A DNA stretch of 64,000 bases, from the NCBI RefSeq assembly GCF_015832195.1, contig NC_052018.1, positions 70,245,666 to 70,309,665 of the forward strand, given 5' to 3'. Shown in pieces: positions 24,601 through 36,440 of this stretch. Below the pieces are notes generated by a model. That model was given only the letters and a program-made list of their open reading frames with translations, made no database searches and was not told the DNA's origin. How positions within the stretch are numbered: position 1 is the first letter of the stretch; each line of letters starts with the position of its first letter. The stretch is from Motacilla alba alba (taxonomy: Eukaryota > Chordata > Aves > Passeriformes > Motacillidae). A program made the translations under genes and the position numbers.

Positions 24601-24950
24601 CTGTCACTATTTGGCCTTAGCACCAGAATCCTATTGAGATGAATGGTGCAATTAACACCTCTGAAAACATTTGCTTGACCATTCAAGCAGTCCAGAACAT
24701 CATCTTTCTCCATGTAAACTTTTTTATAGTTGGCATTTAGTAATATCAGTAAATGTCAGAGATATTAAGTAGAAAAATTGTTCTAATTTTCAAAACTCAG
24801 CCTGTAGAGAATTCTTTTTCCTAACAGGACCACATAACTTTTCACTGTCCTGGCCTGAACTGGAAATTTAAATATCATTAATCTGCATGTAGAAAGATTG
24901 CATCCAGGTTTTGATTTTTAAAGCACATTAGCCTAACATGTTAACCCTGT
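18621..24950. other. Gene-free AT-rich interval
   Basis: I find no coding sequence, RNA gene or recognisable mobile element between the CR1 fragments at 18.4 kb and 25.0 kb. The longest frames (23806-24309 minus, for example) start at non-ATG codons and have no family resemblance. Homopolymer runs are short and scattered. Confidence 0.5.
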
Positions 24951-24954
24951 CCTG

Positions 24955-25418
24955 TTCTGAGCTCCTCAGTTCAGGAAGTGCATTGAGGTGCTGGAGTGTG
25001 TCCAGAGAAGGGGGATGGAGCTGGTGAATGGTCTGGAGCACAAGTCCTATGAGGAGCAGCTGAAGGAGAGGTGTTTAGCCTGGAGAAAAGGAGCTCAGGG
25101 GCACAACTGCTTGAAAGAAGGTTGTACCCAGGTGGGGGCTGGTCTCCCAGGCTACTGGTGACAGGATGAGAGGACTTAGTCTTAAGCTTTGCCAAGGGAG
25201 GTTTAGGTTGGACATGAAAAAAAAAAAATCCTTGCAGAAAGGGTGATTAAATATTGGAATGGGCTGCCCAGGGCGGTGGTTGAGCCACCATCCCTGCAGG
25301 TGTTAGGGAAAGACTGGACATGACAGTGCCATGGTCTAGTTTGCAAGTGGTGTTTGGTCATAGGTTGGACTCAATGATCTCAGAGGTCTTTTCCCACCTA
25401 ATTGGGTTTTTTTGATTA
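24955..25418 (+). mobile_element. CR1: CR1 retrotransposon, about 465 bp of the 3' end
   Basis: This is the longest CR1 copy in the window and reads through in canonical order. It has GGAGCACAAGTCCTATGAGG, GAGGAGCAGCTGAAGGAG, AGCCTGGAGAAAAGGAG, then CCAGGTGGGGGCTGGTCTC, GGTTTAGGTTGGACATGA, GGAATGGGCTGCCCAGGG and GCCATGGTCTAGTT, then GGTTGGACTCAATGATCTCA and the terminal AGAGGTCTTTTCCCACC. It covers the end of the reverse-transcriptase reading frame region and the 3'UTR. It carries stop codons and an internal A-run and is not functional. Its tail has drifted from the usual ATTCTATGATT to a T-rich end. Confidence 0.92.
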
Positions 25419-26405
25419 GAAAACCCCAAACCAACAAACCCTTGTTTTGCCTATTCCTAGCAGCTCAATTGTTAATTTTAATCAAAAAGCCCTGTTAGAG
25501 TACAGTAGAATCAAACTGTATTATAGTATTAAAGTCTGGAGAAGTATTTGGGCAAGTGCTGTGGTTATGTAAATATTAATGGTTGAGTTTGTTTAGGTCT
25601 TTAGTTTTTGGAAAAGTTTGATCATTTAGAACATGGGGTGTTCACCCAAATCTTTTAGAAATTATGTATTTGTAGATATCTAATACACCTTTTCCCAAGA
25701 CAGAGTATTCAGAAAGTATAAAGTCAGCTCCTTTTTGTGGAGGAGACATCTACTACTGCCTACGTAGAACTACTTTAGAAAGTTAACTTTTGTATTCAGC
25801 AGTAGCCACTTCCTTTCATTCAGAAAGGGATGTAGGGAAGAGCTCAGTACTTCATCATCATGCTTTTAATGCTATCTGGAACTATCTGGAGTCCCAAGCT
25901 GGTGGAGGGTGTTACCACCCCCTGTAAGCATTCCCAGTGCCAGACAGATAGCATTGCTGTGATTTGAAGTCAGGCATCCTCTCTGAGATCATTGAGAAGA
26001 TAGTTCAGCTCCAACTCATTCAACAGGATTCATAGGGTTTTCAGAATAATTTCCTATAGATTATCTGTCTTCAGGAGTGAGAAAAAAAAAAAAGAACTAT
26101 TAAATCAATATCAAGGAGATGGGAAATTTCACCTCCTGCTTTTCTTGAAGCATGGGAAGAGAGGACAATCGAAAAACCAGTGTGCACAGGAAAATACATG
26201 AAGATGTTTATAGAGGTTCCCTTTACTGAGCTTTAATTATGGTTTTCGTAGTTCCACAGGACAAATATCTTAATTTGGCAGTTCCATCAGATCAGCATTA
26301 ACTATTGCAGAGATCTTGTTGACTTTAAACTTCAGTCTGTAAGATGCAGCAATAATGCTTATTTTCCAACCAAACTGAAGATTAAACCCAGCTTACCCAA
26401 ACAGA

Positions 26406-26505
26406 CACTTTGGAACAGAATGAGGATCAGAATGGATCCCTCACTTCTGGAGGAGATCACTTTGGAACAGAATGAGGATAGGTTAAACTGGATCCCTCAA
26501 CAGTG
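26406..26505. repeat. Imperfect 52-bp tandem duplication
   Basis: CACTTTGGAACAGAATGAGG occurs at 26406 and again at 26458. Both copies continue into a stretch containing TGGATCCCTCA, with several indels between the shared blocks, so this duplication is older or was altered when it formed. Confidence 0.85.
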
Positions 26506-29500
26506 ATAATAGAAACCTGCTGAGCACATAGATCACATGCCAGGGCAGGCATTAATACCAGCTTTATGTTAGTCCTCCTTTTCACTCTGGATAGGAGTAA
26601 AAACTCAAACAATCACCTGATGATGTTAGTGAGATATACATCATTTCCTCAGTCCCACTTTTCCTCCATGAATATCAATCCTCTCAAGCAAAGAAGAAAC
26701 AAGGGCTCTAGAGTTAGCAAGATACCTGTACTCTAGTCTCCTATGCAATATGGTGTGAAACACCTGGGAGGTTTGTCTTTACTAACACAGATTATGCAAT
26801 ATCTATTTTCCCACATTAAAAATCTATACTTCAATGTTCAGTAATCTGTATTACAAAGATACATATCCTACTTCTTGTTAACACAATGAATATTTGTATT
26901 GCACTAGCAACTTGTGATAGGTCCTGTGATCATGAAGAGAAAAAACAGGTGGAGTATTTATATTTCTTGTTAAGATGGTTAAAAAATTGTTATAACATAT
27001 TCCTCCAATTAAGTCAAGTAAACCACAACACAGCAGCATACCATAACAGCAGCCTGACACAGAATCTTCCTACCGGAGACCACTGATTCAAAAGCTTTTC
27101 TTACACAGTTAATGCATTATGTATGCAATAAGTGGCTTCCCCTTCCATCTTAATCAAGATTAACTGCTTCGATCGCAAATACTCTCTATTCTCACAGTAC
27201 TGAAAACAATTATACAAATACAAAGAAATTTCATGGAAGAACTATGTAACTGAAAGTAGGAATCAGCATTGATCTACATTATGTTTAAGTTCTGCAGTTC
27301 TGTACAAGTCAATTAATATTCAGTGATCACATAAAACATCTTCTGTAGAGTTGGAAGTGCGCCTGAAGTGCAGCAGCTTCTGAGGGGGGAGGTCACTAGA
27401 AGTACTTTGATAAGAGCTACTTTAAAATGAAGATCTGGGTGTTGTGGTTTTCCTAGCAATTAACAAGTGTTTCTCTTCTTTCCTTGAGAAATCCCAATAC
27501 TAATCATTATTAGTATTTTTCAGAACATGCCTAACTGATCTTTGGCATAAAATCCCCAGCCATTGCCCAGAAGCAAGTTTTTCAAGGAATAGCTCCTCTA
27601 GCAGCTCAGCCTGTCCTTCAGCAGCCCTTTCCAGGCTGACGCTCCAACCTGTCTCAACCCTTACCAGCAAAAACTTTATTCCATTTGTTTCCTTCTGTCT
27701 TCCAGTCTCTGCAGTTAGATGACCACAAAGGTAACCACAGATGACTTCAGCTGAAGCAGAATTCCTAATGAGAGTATTCAAACACAGCTCTTCCTATTTT
27801 GAGGGTCATACACCTTGGTATTAAGCATTCATACAGATACAGTGGGTCCAGACTTTATTTTTGGAAACATAGAGCTAATTGTAATTCTTTAATTTAAAGT
27901 TTACTTCGGAAAGTATCACTGTTATGAAGAGCTCATTATACTGTGGGTGCAATACTTATTCAATATGTTTTTTTCCAAAATAAGAATGAATCCCTTACTC
28001 AGAAAGTATCAATTTTGTTTTCTTGTAGCCTTTCTGTCAAATATTTTATAAAAAGCATTATAAATGCTTTGAAACTGACATTATCATGTCCTCTTGGTAC
28101 CAGTACTGTATTTTGTAAATCATATTTTCACAATTAAGCAGCATCAGAGGTTCCACATGTTTGTCCTCTGTGACTTAAATTTCAAGTCTTGTTCTATGTG
28201 GGACAGGGAGGGTTGTGGAGCTTGTCCTTTTGCCTCAAACAAATATATCTTATGGCATGACTGAAACCCTGAACAGAGCATATTCCAAAACCAGCTTTAA
28301 TTATTCTGTGTTGAGGGGTGCTTTAATGTGATTAAAATATGTGTTAAATTCTAAAAGACCTTATGTTTGAGTGAGGGAGCTGAGGAACTGTGGGGCATTG
28401 CCCTGTTGCTCACCAGCACTGGAGCAAGTGGACTGCATGCTTTGGGCAATGACTCACTTCTCAAGTCTCTAAATTACCAGTTTTGCTCCGGATTCTCACC
28501 AGGAATCTCTTTTGAGCTACATGAAACAGAGAATGGGTCAAGCTCATGTCTGCTGACAGTAGATCAAGAAAAAGAAAGAACCAGATTCCAATTTCACTGC
28601 TCTGGTTTTATGTTGTCATATAATTACAGCACTTCATTTCCTGCCTATAAAGGGAAAAGCTCATTGCAATACATTTTTGCGAGCATAATCGTATACCCGT
28701 GTAATTCAATCCTGTATTTTATACTGTGCATTTAAAAAGTTGCATTAGAAAAAGACTTGATGGTTGTTAGTTGTTAACACATTTTGAGAATTAAATCAAG
28801 CTTTATACCAATGCTGAAATATTTGACACAAACATCAAAGGCAAATCATAATACAAATATCTACTATGCATCCTGCTCTGCAGTTCATTATTACCTCTTT
28901 GGTTAGGAGAGGGAGCACATACCATTTTACCTATAATAACCATCAGCTTCTAACGGAGTTGTGCACCTCTGATAAATAATGTTTTGCATGCACCTCATTA
29001 GATGTGTGGCAGGTGAAGTGGGTGGCTGGGGAGGCAGAAAAAAAGCCCCTTCTCCATGGTATTACTTGGGTGTAGTTCCAAGGATGGCTTCATTGCCTTC
29101 ATTTTGCCCAGAAGAGCAGACACTGACCAACGTACTCTGTGCACCCAAACCGTCATCTGCAGGCATTCTCAGTCTATGGACTGTGCAACATAAGGCCAAG
29201 AAAGTTGAGCTACCTCTAGACTAAATTTCAAAAGACAAATGTGCTGCCTGTGGTCTGTCAGGCTTTAAAAATAATAAATTAGCAAAACAGTTTAACAGAA
29301 GCAAAACAAATACTCAGGCAAGAATATTTATTCCTTGATGCCCAAGTATGTGCAGTTGACTCCCTCAAACCTTGTGAGACCAATTCTTTTATTCACACTA
29401 TTTCAAAATCCCACTTCATTGCTTCCTGCTGTGCAATGGAGGTGCAACTACTACAAGAGGGGCCTGAACCTCTGTCTTACACAGTCCAGTCAGGTAAAAC

Positions 29501-31382
29501 CTAGTTCTTCCCCTTACAGTCCCCTCACAGTTTTTGGCCTGTTGTCTTCTCTTGTTCTATGTGAATTTATAGGTGTGTTCTTCAGTGGCAAACACAACTC
29601 CTTTTCATTTCTGGTATGACTGAAGTAAAATTATAGAGTCCAAACAAACTTAGCATGAGTGGTTGGCAGTCTTCAAGCAAGCCCATGGGAACATACTTTG
29701 CATAAATCTATTCACACAATGCCCATAAAATATTAGTTGGAAAGTGTAGGGAAGTAAGAAAGATATAAGTTATCTTAATACAATTTTCTTCTTTGTCATG
29801 AAAATCAACTATGTCTTTTTTTCCTAGATCTGTGCCAGTATTTGTAGCCTGGACCATTTTAGAGTTTTATGAAGGGCAAAAGAAAAAAGCAAACCATAAT
29901 GCTTTATGCAGCATAAGCTCTGTGTGGCACTACAGATGGGTTTAGATCTCAGGGATCCAGGCAAACACTTTCTACAAATTTCACAGTGTAATACTTCCAG
30001 AAGAATAATTGTCTTTCTGACAAAACACAGTCTCCCTGGTGAAAGCAAGATTGCACTTAATGATATTTTAAAAAAGCCCAAACCTCATTATTAAAAAAAA
30101 TCTATTAAACAAGTAATGCAATATTTATTTAAAAGGCAGCTTGATAAATTGTTTATTCTGATTATTTTAAAATTTGATACTTTCAAGTTGTGATTCCAAT
30201 TAGTGTAGGAACCTTGCAATAATGAGATTGTGTAGGAAACAGGGATTCATAACAAAGTATTAGTTTCAACTGATGATTGCTGTGAGTCATTTCATTTCCC
30301 ATCCAACTTTTCACCAGTGTGTTCCTGATATCCAAAACCCTCAGAAGCAAAGTTTATATTGTACATTATATACAGGCAAAACAGGGGAAGTTAACCACAG
30401 TCCCCCACACACTGAACCACAATGTGCCAACTACCAAGTTTTGGGAGCGGAGGAAGCAGGGAGTTGTTCTGGACTACTAGACCAAACCAGAGGAAGAGAT
30501 TGCATGCAGGGGCAGGCTGAAGGACCCTCACCAGTAGCTATTCATTCTATGCTCACCAGCTGTCAGCAGCTGGCAGCTTCCTGAAGCACAGTTCTGTTAT
30601 TGCACCACTTCTGAAGAGAAACTCTGAGCTGACATCTGCCAACTGAGGTCACACTGCACCTCCTCTAACAGCCTTCCCCTGCTGTGCTACCGAGCACAAG
30701 CACAGGCATCTCTCTCTTCCCACAGCCACCTGCAGAAGTCCCAGGTAAGGGGTTTTTTAGGACTCCCTCTCACGGAGGGTGCCTGGGGCACAGACACCTA
30801 CTCCACATAACCCCATATGAGAGACCACAAATTAGCACCATTGATACTACAGCAAGAGTGGGTCAGAATTTCGTACCAGCAGATGGACTCTGGACCTCAT
30901 TTTTGTTGGTATGAGGGACATGGGGAGTTTAATTTAAAATAAGATCCCTCACCCTTCCCATGTGAGCCTGCAAAGGGTTCTCTTATTCATTTCCTACATG
31001 TAGATCTCTTATGGACCTTTCTCATTTTTCACCCTTTCCAGGACTGTCTTGAGGAGCTTCCTTCCAGAGAAGTCCTGCCTAATAAACAATTTGGGTGAGA
31101 GGAGGAGGCAGACTCCTTTTAACTCTTTCCAGGCTGCTACAGTGGAAAGAAAAGGGTGCTTGTACCTCCACATGGGTTATGAGGCGGTAAAGTAATTGTA
31201 TTGGAAAGTGGGCTGATCTGATGTCTAGGGGTAAAGGGTGCAGAAGGCAGGGGAACCCTTTGTAGGCTGGTGAGGCTGGTGATATTGTAGTAGAACATTG
31301 TGCTTACCTACTCCATTTTTTAAGACTGTTAGGAAATCAAATGAGTGCAAAGAATTGTTGTGACGTGATTAAAGGGCTGAAA

Positions 31383-31426
31383 CAAATTCCTCACAGGGAA
31401 AGATCAAATTCCTCACAGGGAAAGAT
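31383..31426. repeat. Perfect 22-bp tandem duplication
   Basis: The unit starting CAAATTCCTCACAGGG and ending AAAGAT is present twice with no differences, at 31383-31404 and 31405-31426. Perfect identity implies a very recent event or a polymorphism. Confidence 0.95.
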
Positions 31427-32222
31427 TTTAAAATGTATTTTCATATAGTTTGTCAACAGTGAGCCTAAGAATTTTGACTATGTTGCATAGCTGTCTGCAT
31501 GTAAAAAGAAAACAAAAAACCCTGTAGTAATTATCTGTGTAATGCAAAACTATAAAAAAAAAAACTTCAAATGAGAAGGCTCATGTTTTAGCTTTGCATG
31601 AAATTTAACTTTCAGGAAACCACCCATGAAGCAAATTAATGTATTCCTCTTTTTGGTTTATATCTTCATTTTTTCAGAGGTTATAGTTTGGTATTACTTT
31701 GTTTTTGCTTAATTTAAAAATCATTATACCTCTGTGTCATCAATAAAAATTGTTATGCATATTAGAATATATATCTATTAAACACAGAAAAAATGAGGCA
31801 AGTATGTGAGTCTGGTTTCTTGACTAATAATTATGACTTTGGCAGAAGCCCAACTTTCAGTATCTTTTTTTAGAAAGGATCATAAGTTTCTAAAGGCATT
31901 TTAGGACTAAGAGGCAGGGGTGGGCTAGAAATAAACTCTTCAGAGGAAATAGAGGCAAAGTCATGTACTTTCTAGTTTGGAAGCTAATCAATTTATGGGA
32001 GATTCCTAGAGAGTCTGATACAAAAGTTAATGGGTTTTCTCCATGGCATATTTCCTTAGAAAGTTCCCTGAATATTCATCGGGAACTTGAATAATCCTTC
32101 CAATTGCATTTTAAATTGATGTTCTTGAAATATCTCAGTAGAGAAGGTATTCTGTATTAACTTCTGTAGTTGTGACAATAGTTGTTCAAGCAGTCTACTG
32201 CTTTAATCTTTATTAAACCCTG

Positions 32223-32640
32223 TGTCATGGTTTGACGCTGGCCCAATGCCAGTGCCCCCATGAAAACCCATTCTTCCCCGGTGTCTGCTGTGAGATGCGA
32301 TCAGAGACAGAGCAAAGCAGGCCTCCACTTGTGAACAAGACAGGAAAAAAACTTTATTATCATAGAACTACAATAAAATTAACACACAGAGCAGAATGGA
32401 AACCTTTCAAACATTTCTCCTCCCCCCACTCAATTCTTACAGAATATCACAAAACCTTAGATCTTAATCCAGTCCATCACCCTTCAGATAATCAACTCAG
32501 TCCATCTCCACCCTTCCGACAATCACTTCTCATTTCATCAAGGAGAGAAGGAGCCCTCCTTGTGCCACCACAGGTAAATCCCCGTCACTCAGCAACTACA
32601 CGTCGTGACTTCTTCCTTAAAGAGCCTTCCAAGAAAGTTT
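32223..32640 (-). mobile_element. Endogenous retrovirus LTR, probable (right boundary uncertain)
   Basis: The plus-strand left edge reads TGTCATGGTTTGACGCTGG, an LTR terminus I associate with songbird endogenous retroviruses. Read on the minus strand, an AATAAAG polyadenylation signal (complement near 32351) lies about 130 bp before a terminus ending AAACCATGACA, as expected for the R/U5 end of a minus-strand LTR. I could not find the opposite TG/CA end or a matching target duplication, so the element may be truncated. No retroviral coding sequence is adjacent, which suggests a solo or broken LTR. Family assignment rests on memory of motif style, not on a search. Confidence 0.6.
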
Positions 32641-35156
32641 AACTGTGGTTGAAATTGTGTTAGCTTTTGCATAACTTTACATAATTTTACCTTCTTCATG
32701 ATGTGTGGAGAGGAGCCAGCAGCTCAGCTTGTCTCCCTCTGGAGCAGCGTGCTGCCCTTGGTGGTACAGACGACACTGGGGAGGAGATGTGTCTCAGCTG
32801 AGCAGGTGCATGGGGAGCCCTGGCCTCCTGCACTGCCAGGCTGGGGACATGCTGGGTGGAGTGCAGTGCACAGCTCTTCCACAGTACCTGCTGCTGTGTG
32901 TCTGTCTTGGGAATGAAGTCATGAGTGTGTGGATGTGGCCTGGCTACTTCAGGGAGATCCCTGGGTCAGAACTGGCTACTGCAAGCGCCCTCTCCTTTCT
33001 AACTTAGCCTGAAAAATCTGTACATAAAGGTCCTTTCCTACCTTCCCGTGAGATTTTCTGTGGTACTTTGCAGGGAGCATGAGAAATTTAATAGAAAGTT
33101 CAACGAGCTTGTTTTTGGGTGTCTTAGCTCCTCCCTGACTTCTAAATTCAACAGTCTGCAGCCAAGTGAATGCAGTGGCCAGAGAGCATGGCTGTCATCT
33201 CAGCAAGACAACTTTTGCTCCCAGCAAGGAATGACATGGGTACCAGCTCTATCGATGTTCATCTTGGCATGGTGTGCTTCTGGGAACTGCCATAGAGAGA
33301 CAGAAGTAAAACCACTGGAAGTCTCCATGCCACCCCAGGCACCTCTTGCCTTTCTGTGCTCTGTTTGGCCAATAGCCTGGCTCATAACCTGTTGTTTTGG
33401 AACTAAATCACTGAAATGGTATCTAAAGGAAATAACAGCCCAGCTCTGGCTCCTGGGGGCTGTTTGCCCATGTAGAGGATGGCCTTCCATGTCTCTCGAG
33501 AATGTGACAACAGGGAGGGTGGAAGCATATGTGCAATGTTATTAAAAAAGAGCAGTGGTGGAATGGCAGAGGAAAGCATTTGTACTCTTTAAAACCTGGG
33601 ATTTTGTTATATCTTTGTCTGTGTTCCTATATTAGATAAAACTTTAGTAATAATATTGTCCATTCAATTCAAAAATTCATGCTGCACTATTTGCCCCAGT
33701 GGCTTCCTGCAGCAGTGCAACCCACCAGCTAATGAAAGTCTGCTTGAAGAAGCATCAAATTTAAAAAATGATGTTTGGAATGAAGATGCAAGAAGGCAGG
33801 GGCATGACCACGCTGCAGGTTCACAAGGGCTACAGGCTGACATTTTTGGTCTTGAAGCTATAACTACACAACTGTAGATTTCTTTTAGCAGGAGATGACT
33901 AAGACAGTTTTGGTGTTGGGTTCTGTAACACATAACCTGGTGGCTGAAAGAAAGGCCATCTCAGAGCCAGCTCTGAACAAAAACTTGCATCTTGCTCAGT
34001 CTGTTTTTACTGAAGTGGGCAGGAGATGCTTTTACCACTGTGCTTCTCTGCCCAGTGGTTACCATCGTCCCCATCAACCAAGTTGTGACAGGAGAGTAAA
34101 GTTGATTAATGAAGCAAATTCTCCCTTCTTACCTCACAGTGAAGTTCTGGATGTAGGCATGTTTCTATAGTAACAATAATGTCCTCAGAAGAATTTGTTG
34201 GTTTATCTCCTGGTAATAATTCTTTGGAACCTTACAATGTTTGGAATTTAAAACATCTTTCTTCTCCACAGAAAGCAGATTGTTTCTTCATTTACAAAGA
34301 GCAACCAAAATTAAATAACATACTGTCTGACATTTAATATTACTAAAATAGAATATTTTTACAATTTTATAATGCAAACAAACACCCCAAACCAGCCCTT
34401 CCCCACCCCAAAATAACTAAGCATGGGAGGAATATCTGTGAAATATGCTGAAAAGGATGGATGAAGTGGTCTTTTCATTTTGTAGAGCAGGGCAAAGTCT
34501 CATGACAAGAAAGAAGGTAAAGGTGTTTTTCCTAAAAGGCAATCATTTCTGTTCAAAATTAAACCATTCTATACACTCCAGAATACCATGTAGTATCTTT
34601 TTCATAGGATGCAGGTTTTGAGAAACACTTTTGTTGTTTGCAGGTACCTTTGTACAAATGCTTAGGAGCATGTATTTTTATGACAATGTGATAGAAAAAC
34701 TGCTTAAATTTCCAGAAACACTTGGAATTCTTTTTTGCATTTCCCTGACAACAGAAAAATTACACAATGCAGCTCCTTCATGCTGGCTCTTTGCAAGGGG
34801 TCCTCTACACTTTCAGAAGGATCAGTGTATTGTGCTGAAATTAGTTTGTCGAGAACAGGGTCTTTAATTCTTCCCATTATTTTTTCTAAATATGAGCTCC
34901 ATGCCTTTTCTCCCTGTCTAAACAGATCTTTAGGGCAGAATGCATACTGGACCATCTTATTTTCAGGTGAGTTTATGGGTCAGTACAGGTTACCTACCCA
35001 GAGTATAGGAGTTTGATTTATGTGACACTCTGTGTCCTTGCAGAGCATGTTTTGGTACACTCCTGAGGTTCTGTGGACTGTCCCTTCTCTTCTAAAAGAT
35101 ACTGGAGACTGCTATTCTGGCCTTTATTTGTTTATTTTAAAAACTGTCCTAAATCT
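32641..35156. other. Gene-free interval between LTR and CR1
   Basis: This interval has moderate GC content near 32.7-33.5 kb and then becomes AT-rich. The frames of 100-165 codons here (for example 33048-33545 plus) have no family resemblance. The first part might be the undetected remainder of the LTR element, but I cannot show that. Confidence 0.45.
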
Positions 35157-35237
35157 GGACATGGTCCTGGGCAACCTGCTCTAGCAAAAGCCTTGTTGAG
35201 CTGGAGGTTCAGCTAGACTAGATCATCCCCAGAGGTG

Positions 35238-35243
35238 CCTTCC
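35238..35243. repeat. Left target-site duplication of the solo LTR
   Basis: CCTTCC, identical to 35557-35562, directly flanks the LTR. The hexamer belongs to the interrupted CR1 (AGAGGTGCCTTCC). Confidence 0.8.
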
Positions 35244-35556
35244 TGTCACCAATGAGCCAGAAATTACACAAATTCACTCAAAGGCTGGTTTGCAGGAGAA
35301 GGAGACTTTAACATGAAAATCCTCTCTTTTATGGACAGATTCGACACATTCTACTTGATTGGCTGATTGACAAAAACATCTTTCTCACAAACAGTCCTTG
35401 AGCAGAACAGAAAAACAGAGCAGAAAAACACAACCTGCAGGTTCTTTATACTAACAAGTTATCATCATTTCTACAACTCCCTAAAAAGTCTCACAAGTCC
35501 ACTGAGAGAAAACAAAGCCTGTTTTCTTGCTCTCTGACCAGGCTGTTGCATCCACA
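35244..35556 (-). mobile_element. Solo LTR (endogenous retrovirus) inserted into CR1
   Basis: The plus-strand segment begins TGTCACCAATGAGCC and ends TTGCATCCACA, so it has the TG...CA ends of an LTR. It is bounded by perfect 6-bp direct repeats CCTTCC at 35238-35243 and 35557-35562. Read on the minus strand there is a CCAAT-type box (CAGCCAATCAAG), then a TATA-like CATAAAAGAG, then a GTTAAAGTCTCC stretch, giving promoter order for a minus-strand LTR. No internal retroviral sequence remains, so this is a solo LTR formed by LTR-LTR recombination. A 6-bp duplication is typical of class II (ERVK-like) elements; the class is inferred from that alone. Confidence 0.8.
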
Positions 35557-35562
35557 CCTTCC
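35557..35562. repeat. Right target-site duplication of the solo LTR
   Basis: CCTTCC, the second copy of the 6-bp repeat, lies immediately after the CA end of the LTR and leads into the resumed CR1 terminus. Confidence 0.8.
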
Positions 35563-36390
35563 CACCTCAACCATTCTCTGATTGGAGGGGGTTATGCTTT
35601 GCCTTGTCTGTAACTTTCTGCAGAAGCATTCCCATGCATCTCAAAGCTGTAAGACCAGGCCAAAGGTTCTTTTTACACACACTCATTTTATGCAGTGCTG
35701 GCCACGGAGGCAGAAGCTTGTCAGATAGTGGGAGGCAAGGAGAGACACTGAGAGATATTGCACAGAATGTACAGAAGTCACTGGGGAAAACACAATTCTC
35801 CTCATTACCTGGGAAGAGGTAACAAACACCCAGCAGGCTGCAAAGTGAGCAGCAGAGCTCTGGCAGATGTGCTCTGTGCTGCTCTGGGACCTTATGGCTG
35901 CACTCCAGGTGGCCCCAGGGCTGTTGTGCCTCTTTCTGCTCCAAAAGGGATCTGGAACAGATAGAGCAAACACTGATGTGGCTCATCAGGAGGGTTTAGG
36001 AGATCTGCCATAGGATGTAGAATCCTCTGATATCCTATATCCTCCTCCAACACTATTGAGCTACTCTTAGGCTCCAGTTTTCAGTATCCATAGCTGTTGG
36101 TTGACTTATCTGAACAGACACACACATAGATAAACTTACACATTTTAACCAACTTGAAAAACGTTGCATAAAACCTGTGAATAAGCATTAGTGATGGAAT
36201 AAAATAACCTTTTAAAAGGTTATAGAAACCTTTTCCCTATTGCTAATCAGTTGTTTTAAACTTATAATCCTTGAACACAGAAAGAACCTGAACTGTGGCA
36301 AAGGAGCACTTACAAGTACAATACACTCCATGATTTTTTTTGCAGTTTGTATTCTGTAAATACTTTCACTTGTGCTCTGACAATACTATT

Positions 36391-36440
36391 AATCTGGGCA
36401 AGTAAAACTTGTCATAATCTGGGCAAGCAAAACTTGTCAT
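36391..36440. repeat. 25-bp tandem duplication, two copies
   Basis: AATCTGGGCAAG[T/C]AAAACTTGTCAT is present at 36391-36415 and 36416-36440 with a single T/C difference. Confidence 0.95.

Larger units (their letters stand above)
25419..32222. other. Gene-free interval with small local duplications
   Basis: No gene is supported here. The interval holds the imperfect 52-bp duplication at 26406 and the perfect 22-bp duplication at 31383. Around 30744 a GTAAGG donor lies only 19 bp after a good acceptor-like TCTCTCTTCCCACAG, which would give an implausibly tiny exon. The rest is unremarkable AT-rich sequence. Confidence 0.5.
35157..35590 (+). mobile_element. CR1: CR1 3'-end fragment interrupted by an LTR
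   Basis: The first part (35157-35243) reads CATGGTCCTGGGCAACCTGC, GGAGGTTCAGCTAGACTAGA, TCATCCCCAGAGGTGCCTTCC, which is the CR1 3' region. At the point where a CR1 should continue into the AACCATTCTATGATT terminus there is a 313-bp insertion. The expected terminus then resumes at 35557 as CCTTCCCACCTCAACC and ATTCTCTGATT. The CR1 is thus split in two by the LTR listed separately. It is strongly 5'-truncated and non-coding. Confidence 0.85.

Noticed and set aside
30726..30744. Micro-exon between a strong acceptor and GTAAGG donor
   Set aside because: The implied exon is only 19 nt with no partner exons; more likely chance.
33048..33545. 165-codon plus-strand frame
   Set aside because: Its composition is uneven and unfamiliar. 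There is no supporting exon or promoter structure, and it overlaps other open frames on the opposite strand.
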